Below the pieces are notes generated by a model. The model did no database searches. It was given only the letters and a program-made list of their open reading frames with translations, and was not told the DNA's origin. The position numbers were made by a program, and so were the translations under genes. A stretch of 64,000 nt of DNA from Marinobacter halotolerans (GTDB lineage Bacteria > Pseudomonadota > Gammaproteobacteria > Pseudomonadales > Oleiphilaceae). The stretch covers positions 1,426,001-1,490,000 of the forward strand of contig NZ_VMHP01000001.1 in assembly GCF_008795985.1 (NCBI RefSeq), written 5' to 3'. Positions 55,501 through 63,799 of the stretch are shown one piece after another. Every line of letters starts with the position of its first letter. The stretch's first letter is position 1.

Positions 55501-55971
55501 GTCTCCATGCCCGGCCTCAGCGGGTGGGAGATTCTGGATCAGCTGCGGGCGGCCAATCATCCGTTACCGGTGGTCATGGTGTCTGCCGATGCCAGCGAAG
55601 GCCGCGACCGCCCGGATCCCATGCTGCACAACGGCTACGTGATCAAACCCGTGCGCCAGAACCAGCTGCTGGACCACATTGCCCGGCTGGTCGATCTGGA
55701 GTGGCGGTTCGAGAAAAGCGCCGAACCACTGGCTGCCAGGCCCGCCCCGGATACTGCCAGCATGGCGCTGCCCTCCGAACCACATCGGGCCTCACTGGTG
55801 GGTCTGGCCACCATTGGCCACCGAAAGGGTTTGCTGGAGGCTCTACACGGGCTTGGGCACCGCAGCGAAGCAGACCCAGATTTTGTCAGGGAGATGGTTC
55901 GCCTGACCAACGACTTTCAATTCGAGAAGATTATTGATGCACTGAAGGTGACCGACTATGAACGCACCTGA
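52594..55971 (+). CDS. NCS1 transporter-hybrid histidine kinase-receiver fusion
   Basis: 1125 residues. Residues about 1-480 are a 12-helix NCS1-type (cytosine/purine/hydantoin) permease: NYNQWVANQTLEDYALRFT at the start and FGYIGSTITSLIYASFTFIF. A cluster of nine cysteines follows (499-536; CCICEHEF, ICSLCCS, CGDFC), then two more helices (about 565-590, 608-630), a coiled coil, HisKA with H682 (ISHELRSPLNAI), HATPase (GTGLGLTIT) and a receiver with D969 (LLLLDVSMPGLSG). It probably senses a nitrogen compound, perhaps by transport, and phosphorylates the next gene's product. Divergent from urtA. Confidence 0.92.
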   Translation: MSARQNIFRVRRNYNQWVANQTLEDYALRFTAKSARRWSAGRVANTALGAISFLALEAIGGAITIHYGFDNAVAAICAVALIIFLTAIPISYYAARYGVDIDLLTRGAGFGYIGSTITSLIYASFTFIFFAIEAAIMAMALELLFGIPLVIGYLVCSVIIIPLVTHGITAISKFQLWTQPAWIILQLLPFVFILYQDASAVSDWTQFEGIAPNQGGEFNLLLFGAAAAVLFSLMAQIGEQVDFLRFIPEPQKGHKLRWWSAVMAGGPGWIVIGTVKILAGSFLAVLALNQGIAAVDASDPTRMYMVAFGYVTSSPEVALAIAGIFVILCQVKINVTNAYAGSIAWSNFFSRLTHSHPGRVVWLVFNVAIALLVMELGVYRALEETLGFYGIVAVAWVGALVADLVINKPLGFSPKHIEFKRAHLYDINPVGVGAMILASIIGMVSHGGALGEVAEALSHFITLGAALIIAPLIAWQTGGRYYMARPFVPIATDHHLVACCICEHEFEPEDVTGCPAYAGNICSLCCSLDARCGDFCKPGAGYREQMRRFFGLFIPESAFAYLHSRLGHFLVLLLLINGVSGLLLWLIHEQTLVASAAEAALLAITLWKVFFVLIIITGVVCWLFVLAHDSRMVAEEESQRQTRLLTEEIVAHERTDQALQKAKEHAEAANGAKSRYLTGISHELRSPLNAILGYAQLMENDSGVSDNRKEALGVIRRSGEYLADLIEGLLDISKIEAGRLDLHRDAVRIDLLMEQLVHMFRLQAEEKGLTFEYHCVGRLPELVTTDEKRLRQILINLLSNAIKYTDTGRVSLTLKYRSQVAEFTVEDTGEGIAEENIERIFRPFERIRTPGQSQAGTGLGLTITHLLTDIMGGDLSVVSEVGKGSTFKVSLMLSSLHTQRPESMTSPARRIYGYEGPRRKIMVVDDETGHRQLIRAMLAPLGFEIIDVGNSLAVMDTLEKELPDLLLLDVSMPGLSGWEILDQLRAANHPLPVVMVSADASEGRDRPDPMLHNGYVIKPVRQNQLLDHIARLVDLEWRFEKSAEPLAARPAPDTASMALPSEPHRASLVGLATIGHRKGLLEALHGLGHRSEADPDFVREMVRLTNDFQFEKIIDALKVTDYERT

Positions 55972-56863
55972 CCCGAAAAGAACCGTGGTCATGGTGGTGG
56001 ACGACGCCATCGACTCCATCCGCATGATCAGCGATGCCCTGGAAGGCGCCGGCATGACGGTACTGGTAGCACTGGAAGGCAACCAGGCGTTGACCATCAG
56101 CCAGAACATCACCCCGGACATTGTGCTGATGGACGCCATCATGCCCAACATGGACGGCTTCGAAACCTGTCGGCAGCTGAAGCAGAACCCGGAATTTCTC
56201 GATACCCCGATCATCTTCATGACCGGCCTGAGCGATACCGAACACGTGGTGATGGGGCTTAACAGTGGCGGTGTGGATTACGTCACCAAGCCGATCAATA
56301 CCACTGAAGTGCTGGCGCGGATGCAGGTGCACCTGACCAACGCCCGCATGGCCCGCAGCGCGCGTCAGGCATTGGACACTGCCGGGCAGAACCTGTTTGC
56401 CGTCGGCCGCGACGGGGATATTCTCTGGGCCACGCCCCAGGTACACCAGCGCCTGACGGCAGGCGAGACCAGCCACCAGAACGAGCTTGGCCAGCGGCTG
56501 AAAACCTGGCTGGGGCACAGCCCCGAGAACGGCCACAGTCTTACGCTGGATTTCCTGCCGGAGCCCCACTCGGTGGAATTTCTGACCCTGGTGGATAACC
56601 GGGAATACCTGCTGCGGCTGCACGAAGTTCAGCAGCCTACCGCCGCCACCGCCGCCCTGCGGGAAAAATTCAGCCTGACCGGGCGGGAATCGGACGTACT
56701 CCTGTGGATTGCCAACGGTAAAACCAACCGGGAAATCGGTCAGATTCTGGACATGAGCCCCCGCACGGTAAACAAACATCTGGAACAGGTGTTCCGAAAG
56801 CTGGGGGTGGAAAACCGCACATCTGCTGCTGCCGCCGCCATCAGGTGCCTGGCCCGGGGCTGA
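55958..56863 (+). CDS. LuxR-type response regulator
   Basis: 301 residues. The receiver domain (about 8-125) has the phosphoacceptor D59 (IVLMDAIMPNMDG) and the conserved VTKPI lysine. A middle region of about 100 residues looks PAS-like (NLFAVGRDGDILWATP). The LuxR helix-turn-helix is at the C-terminus: FSLTGRESDVLLWIANGKTN with REIGQILDMSPRTVNKHLEQ. The gene overlaps the kinase gene by 14 bases, so they are a pair. It likely controls the urt-ami-fmd operon divergent from it. Confidence 0.93.
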   Translation: MNAPDPKRTVVMVVDDAIDSIRMISDALEGAGMTVLVALEGNQALTISQNITPDIVLMDAIMPNMDGFETCRQLKQNPEFLDTPIIFMTGLSDTEHVVMGLNSGGVDYVTKPINTTEVLARMQVHLTNARMARSARQALDTAGQNLFAVGRDGDILWATPQVHQRLTAGETSHQNELGQRLKTWLGHSPENGHSLTLDFLPEPHSVEFLTLVDNREYLLRLHEVQQPTAATAALREKFSLTGRESDVLLWIANGKTNREIGQILDMSPRTVNKHLEQVFRKLGVENRTSAAAAAIRCLARG

Positions 56864-56865
56864 CA

Positions 56866-57852
56866 TCAGTCAGCTGGGCGTCCCCATCGGGCCTGCTGCC
56901 CCCTCACATCCACATGAATAAAGGGCCCACGTACCGGAAGCCGCGCGTCGTATTCACCAAGGCCGCCAATCAGGTCTGGCCGACCGTGACGACTGGCAAG
57001 GCTCTGGGTCAGATCATAGAGAATCGCCGCATCTTTGCGGTTACTGAGCCCGTCGTCATTCAGGTCGTCCATCATTCCCGCGGGCGCTCCCTGGTCAATG
57101 TAGATATCCGCCGCGCCGCCAAACATATGCCGGCTGTTCGCTGAGCTACCAATCAACCGGTTGTAGAAGGGCGTGCGAAAGCCGCTCATGATCACAAAGC
57201 TATCCGTTCTTCGAATACCCGTAGCGTTAACGTCTTCCAGCAGTAGCTCAAGTTTGGTCAGCAATCTCGGGCTCAGAACCAGATACTTGGGATAGCCGGA
57301 CGGCTGTTTGCTGAGAAACTGGCTCAGCTGGAAATGCGGGGAAACCGGCGTATTCACATTGTCGGCGGTTACCTCGATAAAACCTTTTGGTGCCTGGTAA
57401 GCAGCCAGTCCGCGATAGGGCTTGGCCGGGTACTGGCCGATACGATAGCCGTTCAGGCGACCGTCGCGAACTTCGGTGGCTGGTACCAGAACAAACACCT
57501 GCAGCGTCAGCGTTTCCCCGGTTTCCTTCCGGCTAATCACCAGCGGATAAAGACCCGGCGTAGTGGGCGCTTTCCAGCTCCATCCCTGCATGCCAAAAGG
57601 CTTGATCCGCCCGCCGTCACCGCTTACCGAGAAGGCGTTGCGCAGGCTATTGCCTTTGAGCTCTATCGCCATTGATTGGCCCGGCATCACACTCGCAATC
57701 ATGGTGTGATGGGAAACCGGTCGTTGATTGACAGCCACCGAAAAGCCCAGCTTTCCCGGGTCGAAATCGCTACCGGCCCAAACCATGGGGCACAGAAAGA
57801 CGCCCACAAAAAGAGCAGCGATCGCGCGCATGAAGTACAAAGAGTTCATCAT
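56866..57852 (-). CDS. M15-type peptidase, exported
   Basis: 328 residues with a signal peptide (1-26). The C-terminal third is an M15A/DUF882-type domain: IMSGFRTPFYNRLI, SRHMFGGAADIYID (His and Asp zinc ligands) and FIHVDVRG (HxDxR). It should cut stem-peptide bonds in peptidoglycan. The middle region is a beta domain. Its start overlaps the stop of the L,D-transpeptidase gene (ATGA). YcbK is the E. coli relative next to ycbB, the same pairing as here. Confidence 0.88.
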   Translation of the reverse strand: MMNSLYFMRAIAALFVGVFLCPMVWAGSDFDPGKLGFSVAVNQRPVSHHTMIASVMPGQSMAIELKGNSLRNAFSVSGDGGRIKPFGMQGWSWKAPTTPGLYPLVISRKETGETLTLQVFVLVPATEVRDGRLNGYRIGQYPAKPYRGLAAYQAPKGFIEVTADNVNTPVSPHFQLSQFLSKQPSGYPKYLVLSPRLLTKLELLLEDVNATGIRRTDSFVIMSGFRTPFYNRLIGSSANSRHMFGGAADIYIDQGAPAGMMDDLNDDGLSNRKDAAILYDLTQSLASRHGRPDLIGGLGEYDARLPVRGPFIHVDVRGQQARWGRPAD

Positions 57853-59516
57853 TCTTGCCTGCGCCTTATCGCATCGAAGATGGCATCGTCCCTTTTATAG
57901 AGGTCTTTCCGGAAATGGAGCATGCCATTGTCATCTACCCAGGCGGTCCAGTACTGAATATGCACCGGCACCGGTCTTTTCAGAACAACGGTCTCTGTGC
58001 GGCCTGCCGCAAGTGCCGCATCCAGTCTCGCTTCTGTCCAGCCATCCTCTGCAAGCAACAGGGTCGCCAGCTCCATCGGGTCCTGTACCCTTACGCAACC
58101 TGAGCTGAACGCCCGCTCCGGCTGACGAAACAGTTCCCGCGCCGGGGTGTCATGCAGATAAACGTTGTATTGATTGGGGAACATGAACTTTATCCGGCCC
58201 AACGCATTCAGGGGGCCGGGTTCCTGAACCAGGCGGTAGGGAAAGTTTCGCGCCGTAACCGTATTCCAGTCGACGGTGGCGGGATCAATGACCTGCCGGT
58301 CCGCCCCCCAGCCGTTATAGACCCGATAGCCCAGACTCCGCAGGTAGTCAGGATTGCGGCGAATTTCCGGAAGTTTATCCTCAACTGCGAGCTTGGGAGG
58401 CACCACCCATTCCGGGTTTAACACCAGATAGCGTATTCGGTCGCTGAACACCGGCGTCCTTCGGTAATCCCGACCGACCACCACGGGTTTGACCAGAACA
58501 GGCCGGCCGCTATCCACCAATCTCATTTCAAACCCGGCAATATTGACCAGAACGTGACGCTCTCCAAGCTCCGCCGGCATCCAGCGCCAGCGTTCCAGAT
58601 TGACGTCTATCCGATCAACTCTCTCTGCGGGGGATACATTGAAAGCGGCAATGGTTGCCGGCCCAATCACGCCATCTGCCACCAGCCCATGGCGACTCTG
58701 GAACGCCATGACGGCGGCGGCCAGGCCCTCGGTATAAAGCTCGGGGTCCGGATCCGCCCCGTCCACACCAGCGGTGAGCTGTGACAGATCACCCCATTGA
58801 ATCAGTCGCTCACGGATATCGGGCACACGCTTATCAAGGCTTCCGGGACGTAGTAACGGGCCAGATTCGATGGTTTTCCATTCACCGGTTCGGGACAGGC
58901 TCATCAGTTTCTGGCGGGCCGCGACCAACCGCTGATAACCAGGATCCTGGGGCAGCCGATCTGCCAGAAAACGGGACAGGCTTTGCCGGGTTACGGGCTC
59001 GTCCAGTTCCGCCGTTTTCTGCAGCAACCAGTCCGACTCCGGGGGAAGCCCGTCCCATTGCGGATCAATCAGCCGGGGATCTGTCTTGCCCCGTTGCAAA
59101 TGGGTGGCCAGGAGCAGAAACGCATCGGACAACAGCATGTCCAGATCACGAATGGCCAGAGAGTCTTCGTTGGCCTCATGGAGCTCTACAAGCCGCTGCT
59201 TGATGGGCGCCAGATGGTAGTCTTCCGGTACCAGGCCATGAATTCCGGCGTCCCGAATGGCGCTCACCAGGGTGTCTGCGGCGGGCAGCGGGCCGCCTTC
59301 TTCGGTCATCCAGATCAGTTCATAGTTACGGGCCGCATAAAAGCCTCTTAGCTGCTCAGGCATCAACAGGGGTGTTTGTCCGAACTGGATAGAAAATCCC
59401 TGATTTGCCGCCTCAAAACGCGACCTGAGCACTTCGTCCGCCTGTAACACCGTCGCAGTGAGCAAAAACTGGCATCCCAGCCACAGGACAACTGACATCA
59501 ATCGTGTGACGCGCAT
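57849..59516 (-). CDS. L,D-transpeptidase, YcbB/LdtD type
   Basis: 555 residues with a signal peptide (about 1-26). A peptidoglycan-binding domain lies in the middle (LAAAVMAFQSRHGLVADGVI). The catalytic domain has the YcbB pattern YLHDTPARELF and AFSSGCVRVQDP with the nucleophilic cysteine. It makes 3-3 cross-links in the cell wall. YcbB relatives also allow beta-lactam tolerance. Forms an operon with the M15 peptidase. Confidence 0.92.
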   Translation of the reverse strand: MRVTRLMSVVLWLGCQFLLTATVLQADEVLRSRFEAANQGFSIQFGQTPLLMPEQLRGFYAARNYELIWMTEEGGPLPAADTLVSAIRDAGIHGLVPEDYHLAPIKQRLVELHEANEDSLAIRDLDMLLSDAFLLLATHLQRGKTDPRLIDPQWDGLPPESDWLLQKTAELDEPVTRQSLSRFLADRLPQDPGYQRLVAARQKLMSLSRTGEWKTIESGPLLRPGSLDKRVPDIRERLIQWGDLSQLTAGVDGADPDPELYTEGLAAAVMAFQSRHGLVADGVIGPATIAAFNVSPAERVDRIDVNLERWRWMPAELGERHVLVNIAGFEMRLVDSGRPVLVKPVVVGRDYRRTPVFSDRIRYLVLNPEWVVPPKLAVEDKLPEIRRNPDYLRSLGYRVYNGWGADRQVIDPATVDWNTVTARNFPYRLVQEPGPLNALGRIKFMFPNQYNVYLHDTPARELFRQPERAFSSGCVRVQDPMELATLLLAEDGWTEARLDAALAAGRTETVVLKRPVPVHIQYWTAWVDDNGMLHFRKDLYKRDDAIFDAIRRRQE

Positions 59517-59525
59517 GCGGCGGCG

Positions 59526-60086
59526 TTAACTCCACTTCCGTTTTGGTGGCTGGTAATTGGCCAATCTGGCAATCAACGCCTCAGAATACTCCTCGACAAT
59601 CACCATGTCCGCATATTCCGGCTTCAAAAATCCCGATGACGCCATGGTTTTGAAGAACCCGAAGAGCTGGTCGTAATAGCCATCCACGTTCAGAAAGGCA
59701 CAGGGTTTGTTGTGGTAGCCCAGTTGTGCCCAGGTCCAGGCCTCGAAGATCTCGTCCATGGTGCCGGGGCCGCCGGGCAGCGCCACGAAAGCGTCGGCCT
59801 GCTCTGCCATCAGGGCTTTGCGTTCGTGCATGGAACCAACCACGTCCAGGCGAGTCAGCCCGTTATGGGCCAGTTCCCGATCCCGCAGGGATTCCGGAAT
59901 CACACCGTAGGCTTTTCCGCCAGCGGCAAGGACGGCATCAGCGACGCAGCCCATCAGTCCTACGTTGCCGCCTCCAAAGACAAGATCGTGCCCCAGTTTT
60001 GCCATGGTCTGGCCAAAGTGCTCCGACGCCTCGACAAAACAGGACCTGTTTCCGGAACTTGAGCCACAGAATACGGCGATTTTCAT
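59526..60086 (-). CDS. LOG-family nucleoside monophosphate phosphoribohydrolase
   Basis: 186 residues from the ATG at 60086 (MKIAVFCGSSSGNR). GGGNVGLMG and PGGPGTMDEIFE are the LOG motifs; the second holds the catalytic Glu and the phosphate-binding loop. Such enzymes release the base from AMP or cytokinin nucleotides. Bacterial role is often unclear (annotated TIGR00730). Single gene, divergent from the diguanylate cyclase. Confidence 0.92.
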   Translation of the reverse strand: MKIAVFCGSSSGNRSCFVEASEHFGQTMAKLGHDLVFGGGNVGLMGCVADAVLAAGGKAYGVIPESLRDRELAHNGLTRLDVVGSMHERKALMAEQADAFVALPGGPGTMDEIFEAWTWAQLGYHNKPCAFLNVDGYYDQLFGFFKTMASSGFLKPEYADMVIVEEYSEALIARLANYQPPKRKWS

Positions 60087-60182
60087 GGTGATACCTTTTT
60101 TTAACGGCGCTTTAGCGTCTAGACTTAACAACATCATTGGCCAGGGAATGCCAATATATCAACCCGACCCTGGACTCTCACT

Positions 60183-61919
60183 ATCAAAACGCTCAACACC
60201 CTCAAATTTCGCCTGGTACTGTTTTTCGGCCTGATAATCCTGGGCGCAACCGGCATTGGCACCTGGCTGGCCAGTGATCTGGCGGTTAATGCCATGCGCA
60301 AATCCACTGGCCAGAACCTGGAAGAGGTGGCGGTTCAGCTGCGGGACAAGATCGAGCTGGACCTGCACGAGCGTTACCGCGACCTGAAAATAGCCGCGGC
60401 GATCACCAGACAGCGTCTGAAGGAGCAAGAATCGCCGGAGATTTCAGCGCTGCTGGACGCCTTGGCCGACAACTTCCCCAGCTATGCCTGGATTGGCCTG
60501 GTTTCCCCGGAGGGCACCGTAATGGCCAGCACCGACAATCTTCTGAAAGGCATGAATGTTGGCCATCGGCCCTGGTTTCAGGCTGCCCGGGATAAGCCGT
60601 TTCTCGGGGACGCTCATGAAGCCGCCCTGCTGGCCGACAAACTCGCGAACAAATCGGGGATACCCCTGCGATTCGTGGATATCGCGGTACCACTGAAATC
60701 CGACAGCGGCGAGCTGATCGCAGTTCTTGGGGCCCACCTTTACCTGGACTGGGTTGCGGACCTGGGCCAGTCACTGCTCGCGCCCCTTCAGGAACGACTG
60801 GCTTCAGAGCTGATTGTGGCGGACAGAGAGGGCGTCATACTCATTGGGCCGGACAACACCGTGGGTGACAAACTCGGTGACCCGTTGATCGCGGCTGCCC
60901 GGTCAGACCAGGCCGGCCACCTGATCACCACTATGGGTTTGCAGCAGGCAGCCACAACCGAGGATTATCTGGTGGGATTCAGCCGTCTTCGGGATCGCGA
61001 GGAATACGCCAGCTTCAACTGGCTGGTACTGGTTCGCAAACCGGCGGAGCAGGCGTTCCTGCCCGCAAACGACCTTCGCAACACGATTCTGGCCGTCGGG
61101 ATACTGATGGCCCTGCTGCTTATTCTTCTGGCATCTTCCACCGCCCGCCTTACAACGCGTCCTCTGCTTCAGATGGCGCGAGAGGCGAATGATCTGGACC
61201 CGGATAACCCGGACACCTTCATCAAACAGCGGGACGACTATGAAGAAGTCAAAGTACTGTCCACGGTCCTGCGGGAGCTGATCCGGCGGCTGGCAGAAAA
61301 AACACGTCAGATGAACCAGCTGAACACCACCCTCGAGCAACGGGTAACGGAACGTACCCGTGAACTCGAAAAGGCCAACCGGCGACTTGAGGAAACCGTG
61401 CGAACCGACGCCCTGTCGGGTCTGAATAACCGCCGTTACCTGTTCGAGCTTGGCAAAACGGCGATCAAGAAAGCGGTTCGCGCCGGAACGCCTGTTTCTG
61501 CGATCATGTTCGATGCTGATTTTTTCAAAAAGGTGAACGACACCTATGGCCATGCCGTCGGCGACAAGGCCCTGATTCACCTGAGCTCCCTGGCCAGCAG
61601 TGCGGTACGGGACGTGGACATACTGGCCCGCATCGGCGGCGAGGAATTCGCCGTGCTGCTGGAGAATACCAGCGAAGAGAGAGCCGCCGAGGTGGCAGAA
61701 CGCCTGAGAACCGCCATTGCCGACTCGCCGCTACCGTTGGAGCGGGGCAACCTTTCCCTGAGCGTCAGTGTGGGTGTGGCCAGTTTTGTTCCTGACAGCT
61801 CCGACGAGCTTGATATTCTTCTGGTTCAAGCGGACAAGGCGCTTTACGCCGCGAAAACCGGCGGGCGAAACCAGGTGTGTCTGTATTCCCAGCTCCGGCA
61901 GCAAACCGACAACCACTGA
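60183..61919 (+). CDS. Diguanylate cyclase with dCache-like sensor
   Basis: Makes cyclic di-GMP. The GGDEF domain (C-terminal 170 residues) has IGGEEFAVLLE (GGEEF active site) and DALSGLNNRRYLFE at its entry. The periplasmic sensor has a Cache-like core (FPSYAWIGLVSPEGTVMAST). A second helix (about 300-320), a HAMP-like stretch and a coiled coil lead to GGDEF. The first helix (FRLVLFFGLIILGATGIGTW) lies upstream of the first in-frame ATG at 60294; no ATG, GTG or TTG is available between the stop at 60126 and that ATG. ATC at 60183 (then KTLNTLKFR) is used here as a tentative start. Confidence 0.85.
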   Translation: MKTLNTLKFRLVLFFGLIILGATGIGTWLASDLAVNAMRKSTGQNLEEVAVQLRDKIELDLHERYRDLKIAAAITRQRLKEQESPEISALLDALADNFPSYAWIGLVSPEGTVMASTDNLLKGMNVGHRPWFQAARDKPFLGDAHEAALLADKLANKSGIPLRFVDIAVPLKSDSGELIAVLGAHLYLDWVADLGQSLLAPLQERLASELIVADREGVILIGPDNTVGDKLGDPLIAAARSDQAGHLITTMGLQQAATTEDYLVGFSRLRDREEYASFNWLVLVRKPAEQAFLPANDLRNTILAVGILMALLLILLASSTARLTTRPLLQMAREANDLDPDNPDTFIKQRDDYEEVKVLSTVLRELIRRLAEKTRQMNQLNTTLEQRVTERTRELEKANRRLEETVRTDALSGLNNRRYLFELGKTAIKKAVRAGTPVSAIMFDADFFKKVNDTYGHAVGDKALIHLSSLASSAVRDVDILARIGGEEFAVLLENTSEERAAEVAERLRTAIADSPLPLERGNLSLSVSVGVASFVPDSSDELDILLVQADKALYAAKTGGRNQVCLYSQLRQQTDNH

Positions 61920-61949
61920 TTCATCCAGACCAATGCGGGCTTTTTTGCC

Positions 61950-62984
61950 ATGAAAACCGTTTTTTCACCACTGCACAGTCGCCGCACCGCGAGAACCGAG
62001 CTGGACGGGGGCATCCTGATAGAGCCCCACGAAAAGCCCTCACGGGCGGAAACCATACTGGGCCGGGTCAAGCAGGAGGCGCTGGGCGAGGTACTGGCCC
62101 CCAAGGAATTCGGTCCTGATCCGGTTCTGCGGGTGCACACACAGGATTACGTCAACTTTCTGCGAACAAGCTGGGCCGACTGGGCTGCAGAGGGCAAACC
62201 CGGGGAGGCCATTCCCGCGGTCTGGCCCGGAAGAGGCATGCGCCAACGGGTACCGAAAGACATTGATGGCCGTCTGGGGTACTACAGTTTTGCCGCTGAA
62301 ACCTCCATTACCGACGGCACCTGGGAAGCGGCCTGCGCCTCCGCCAATGTGGCGCTTACCGCACAGGCGCTGGTCGCCGACGGCGAACCGGGAGCCTTCG
62401 CGCTCTGCCGTCCGCCGGGTCATCACGCCCACGCCGACCTGTTCGGAGGCTACTGTTTCTTCAATAACGCCGCGATCTCGGCGCAGGCGTTCCGGGATCA
62501 GGGGGCAAAACGGGTGGTGGTGCTAGACGTGGATTTCCACCACGGCAACGGCACCCAGAGCATCTTCTACCAGCGCAACGATGTGCTGACCATAAGCCTG
62601 CACGGCGACCCGGACCTGGTCTTTCCCCACTTTCTCGGTTTTGAGGATGAGACCGGCGAAGGCGAAGGCAAGGGCTTCAACCTCAATATCGTCTATCCGC
62701 CGGGTACCCCGTTCAGTGTCTGGCGCGAGGGGCTGGAAGCCGCCTGCATCCGGATCGCAGCCTATCAACCGGACGCGCTGGTGATCGCCCTGGGCGTGGA
62801 CACTTTCGAGGACGACCCGATTTCCTTTTTCAAGCTCACCTCCGCGGATTACCTGCAGATGGGAGAGCAGATCGGAAAGCTGAACCTGCCTACCCTGTTT
62901 ACCATGGAAGGCGGCTATGACGTGGACGCCATTGGCGTGAACGTGGTGAATGTGCTGAAGGGATTCGAGCGGGCGCGGCTATAG
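61950..62984 (+). CDS. Histone deacetylase-like amidohydrolase
   Basis: 344 residues, longer than the relative at 24669. Motifs: CRPPGHHAHADLFGGYCFFN (active-site His pair), VLDVDFHHGNGTQ (zinc ligands), ALGVDTFEDDP (third ligand) and MEGGYDVDAIG at the end. Close in layout to acetylpolyamine amidohydrolases. It lies 30 bases after the diguanylate cyclase and may be cotranscribed. It overlaps the convergent membrane-protein gene by 6 bases. Confidence 0.92.
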   Translation: MKTVFSPLHSRRTARTELDGGILIEPHEKPSRAETILGRVKQEALGEVLAPKEFGPDPVLRVHTQDYVNFLRTSWADWAAEGKPGEAIPAVWPGRGMRQRVPKDIDGRLGYYSFAAETSITDGTWEAACASANVALTAQALVADGEPGAFALCRPPGHHAHADLFGGYCFFNNAAISAQAFRDQGAKRVVVLDVDFHHGNGTQSIFYQRNDVLTISLHGDPDLVFPHFLGFEDETGEGEGKGFNLNIVYPPGTPFSVWREGLEAACIRIAAYQPDALVIALGVDTFEDDPISFFKLTSADYLQMGEQIGKLNLPTLFTMEGGYDVDAIGVNVVNVLKGFERARL

Positions 62985-63533
62985 ACCGGACTCGTTAAGT
63001 TTTTCAAACGCCTCTGGGTAGCGGCGCTTCATCCGGGCAAGCCGGAAGATGGTGATAAAGTTGGTGACCACCACAAGGCCTTCGGCGAGCGTGCCGCCTA
63101 CCGAACCGATAAGGATATTATTGAGCATCCAGCAAATGGCCGCGGCCGCCAGCATCAAACGCATGGGAATACCGCGGAGCATGAACATACCGACAGTGCC
63201 GAACACGGCGGCGGCAATGGCGAAATAATCCACCGGGCTGCGCCAGGTCAGAACAGCCGCCAGCAGGTTCACAGCCAGAACCGCCAGCATCACCTGCCAG
63301 TTGCCCAGATAGCGCCGGGCCAGCATGATCCGGCCAATCACCAGCAGGCTAAGAACCGCCGCCGTCCAGCTGCCGAACAGGGCGAACTGGGTGGCGAAGG
63401 CCACATTCGCCGAGATCAGCAGAACCATCAGCCGGTCGTCCCGCTTGCTGGCAAAACCCACCAGGCAGAACCCCAGGGCGATCAGGCTGACCACCTGGCC
63501 CGCCATATCGGTATAACTCATGCCCTCAAGCAT
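62979..63533 (-). CDS. YgjV-type inner-membrane protein
   Basis: 184 residues with about six hydrophobic segments. The start GQVVSLIALGFCLVGFASKR and the end VVVTNFITIFRLARMKRRYP are the YgjV family pattern. Function unknown. An ATG four codons in (63521) is an alternative start. First gene of the minus-strand run is not certain, as the short gene at 63550 lies just upstream. Confidence 0.85.
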   Translation of the reverse strand: MLEGMSYTDMAGQVVSLIALGFCLVGFASKRDDRLMVLLISANVAFATQFALFGSWTAAVLSLLVIGRIMLARRYLGNWQVMLAVLAVNLLAAVLTWRSPVDYFAIAAAVFGTVGMFMLRGIPMRLMLAAAAICWMLNNILIGSVGGTLAEGLVVVTNFITIFRLARMKRRYPEAFEKLNESGL

Positions 63534-63549
63534 GGCCTAAAGTTCCGGC

Positions 63550-63759
63550 CTAACGTCTACGATACTCCGGGTCCGTCCAGCAGACCGGCAGGGATTCCCC
63601 GGAAGGGAAGTTCAGGCCGGACTTGTCGAACAACTCCGGATCCTGGGCTTCCTCACCGAAGTGCAAGCTGCCTTTGACCCTGGTTTCATTGGGATCAAAC
63701 AGTGCCAGGGTATCAAGCACTTCGATCATATGACCCGTCGATTTTTCGGCAAGAAACAT
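63550..63759 (-). CDS. Hypothetical 69-residue protein
   Basis: Not recognised. The ATG at 63759 has GGAGGAG five bases before it, the strongest ribosome site locally. The protein is soluble, acidic in the middle (HFGEEAQDPELFDKSGLNFP) and ends CWTDPEYRRR. It lies 40 bases after ahpF and 16 bases before the YgjV gene, all on the minus strand, so it is likely part of that transcript. Confidence 0.7.
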   Translation of the reverse strand: MFLAEKSTGHMIEVLDTLALFDPNETRVKGSLHFGEEAQDPELFDKSGLNFPSGESLPVCWTDPEYRRR

Positions 63760-63799
63760 ACTCGCTCCTCCGGAGATCACTGACGGTTAATGAAGCAGC

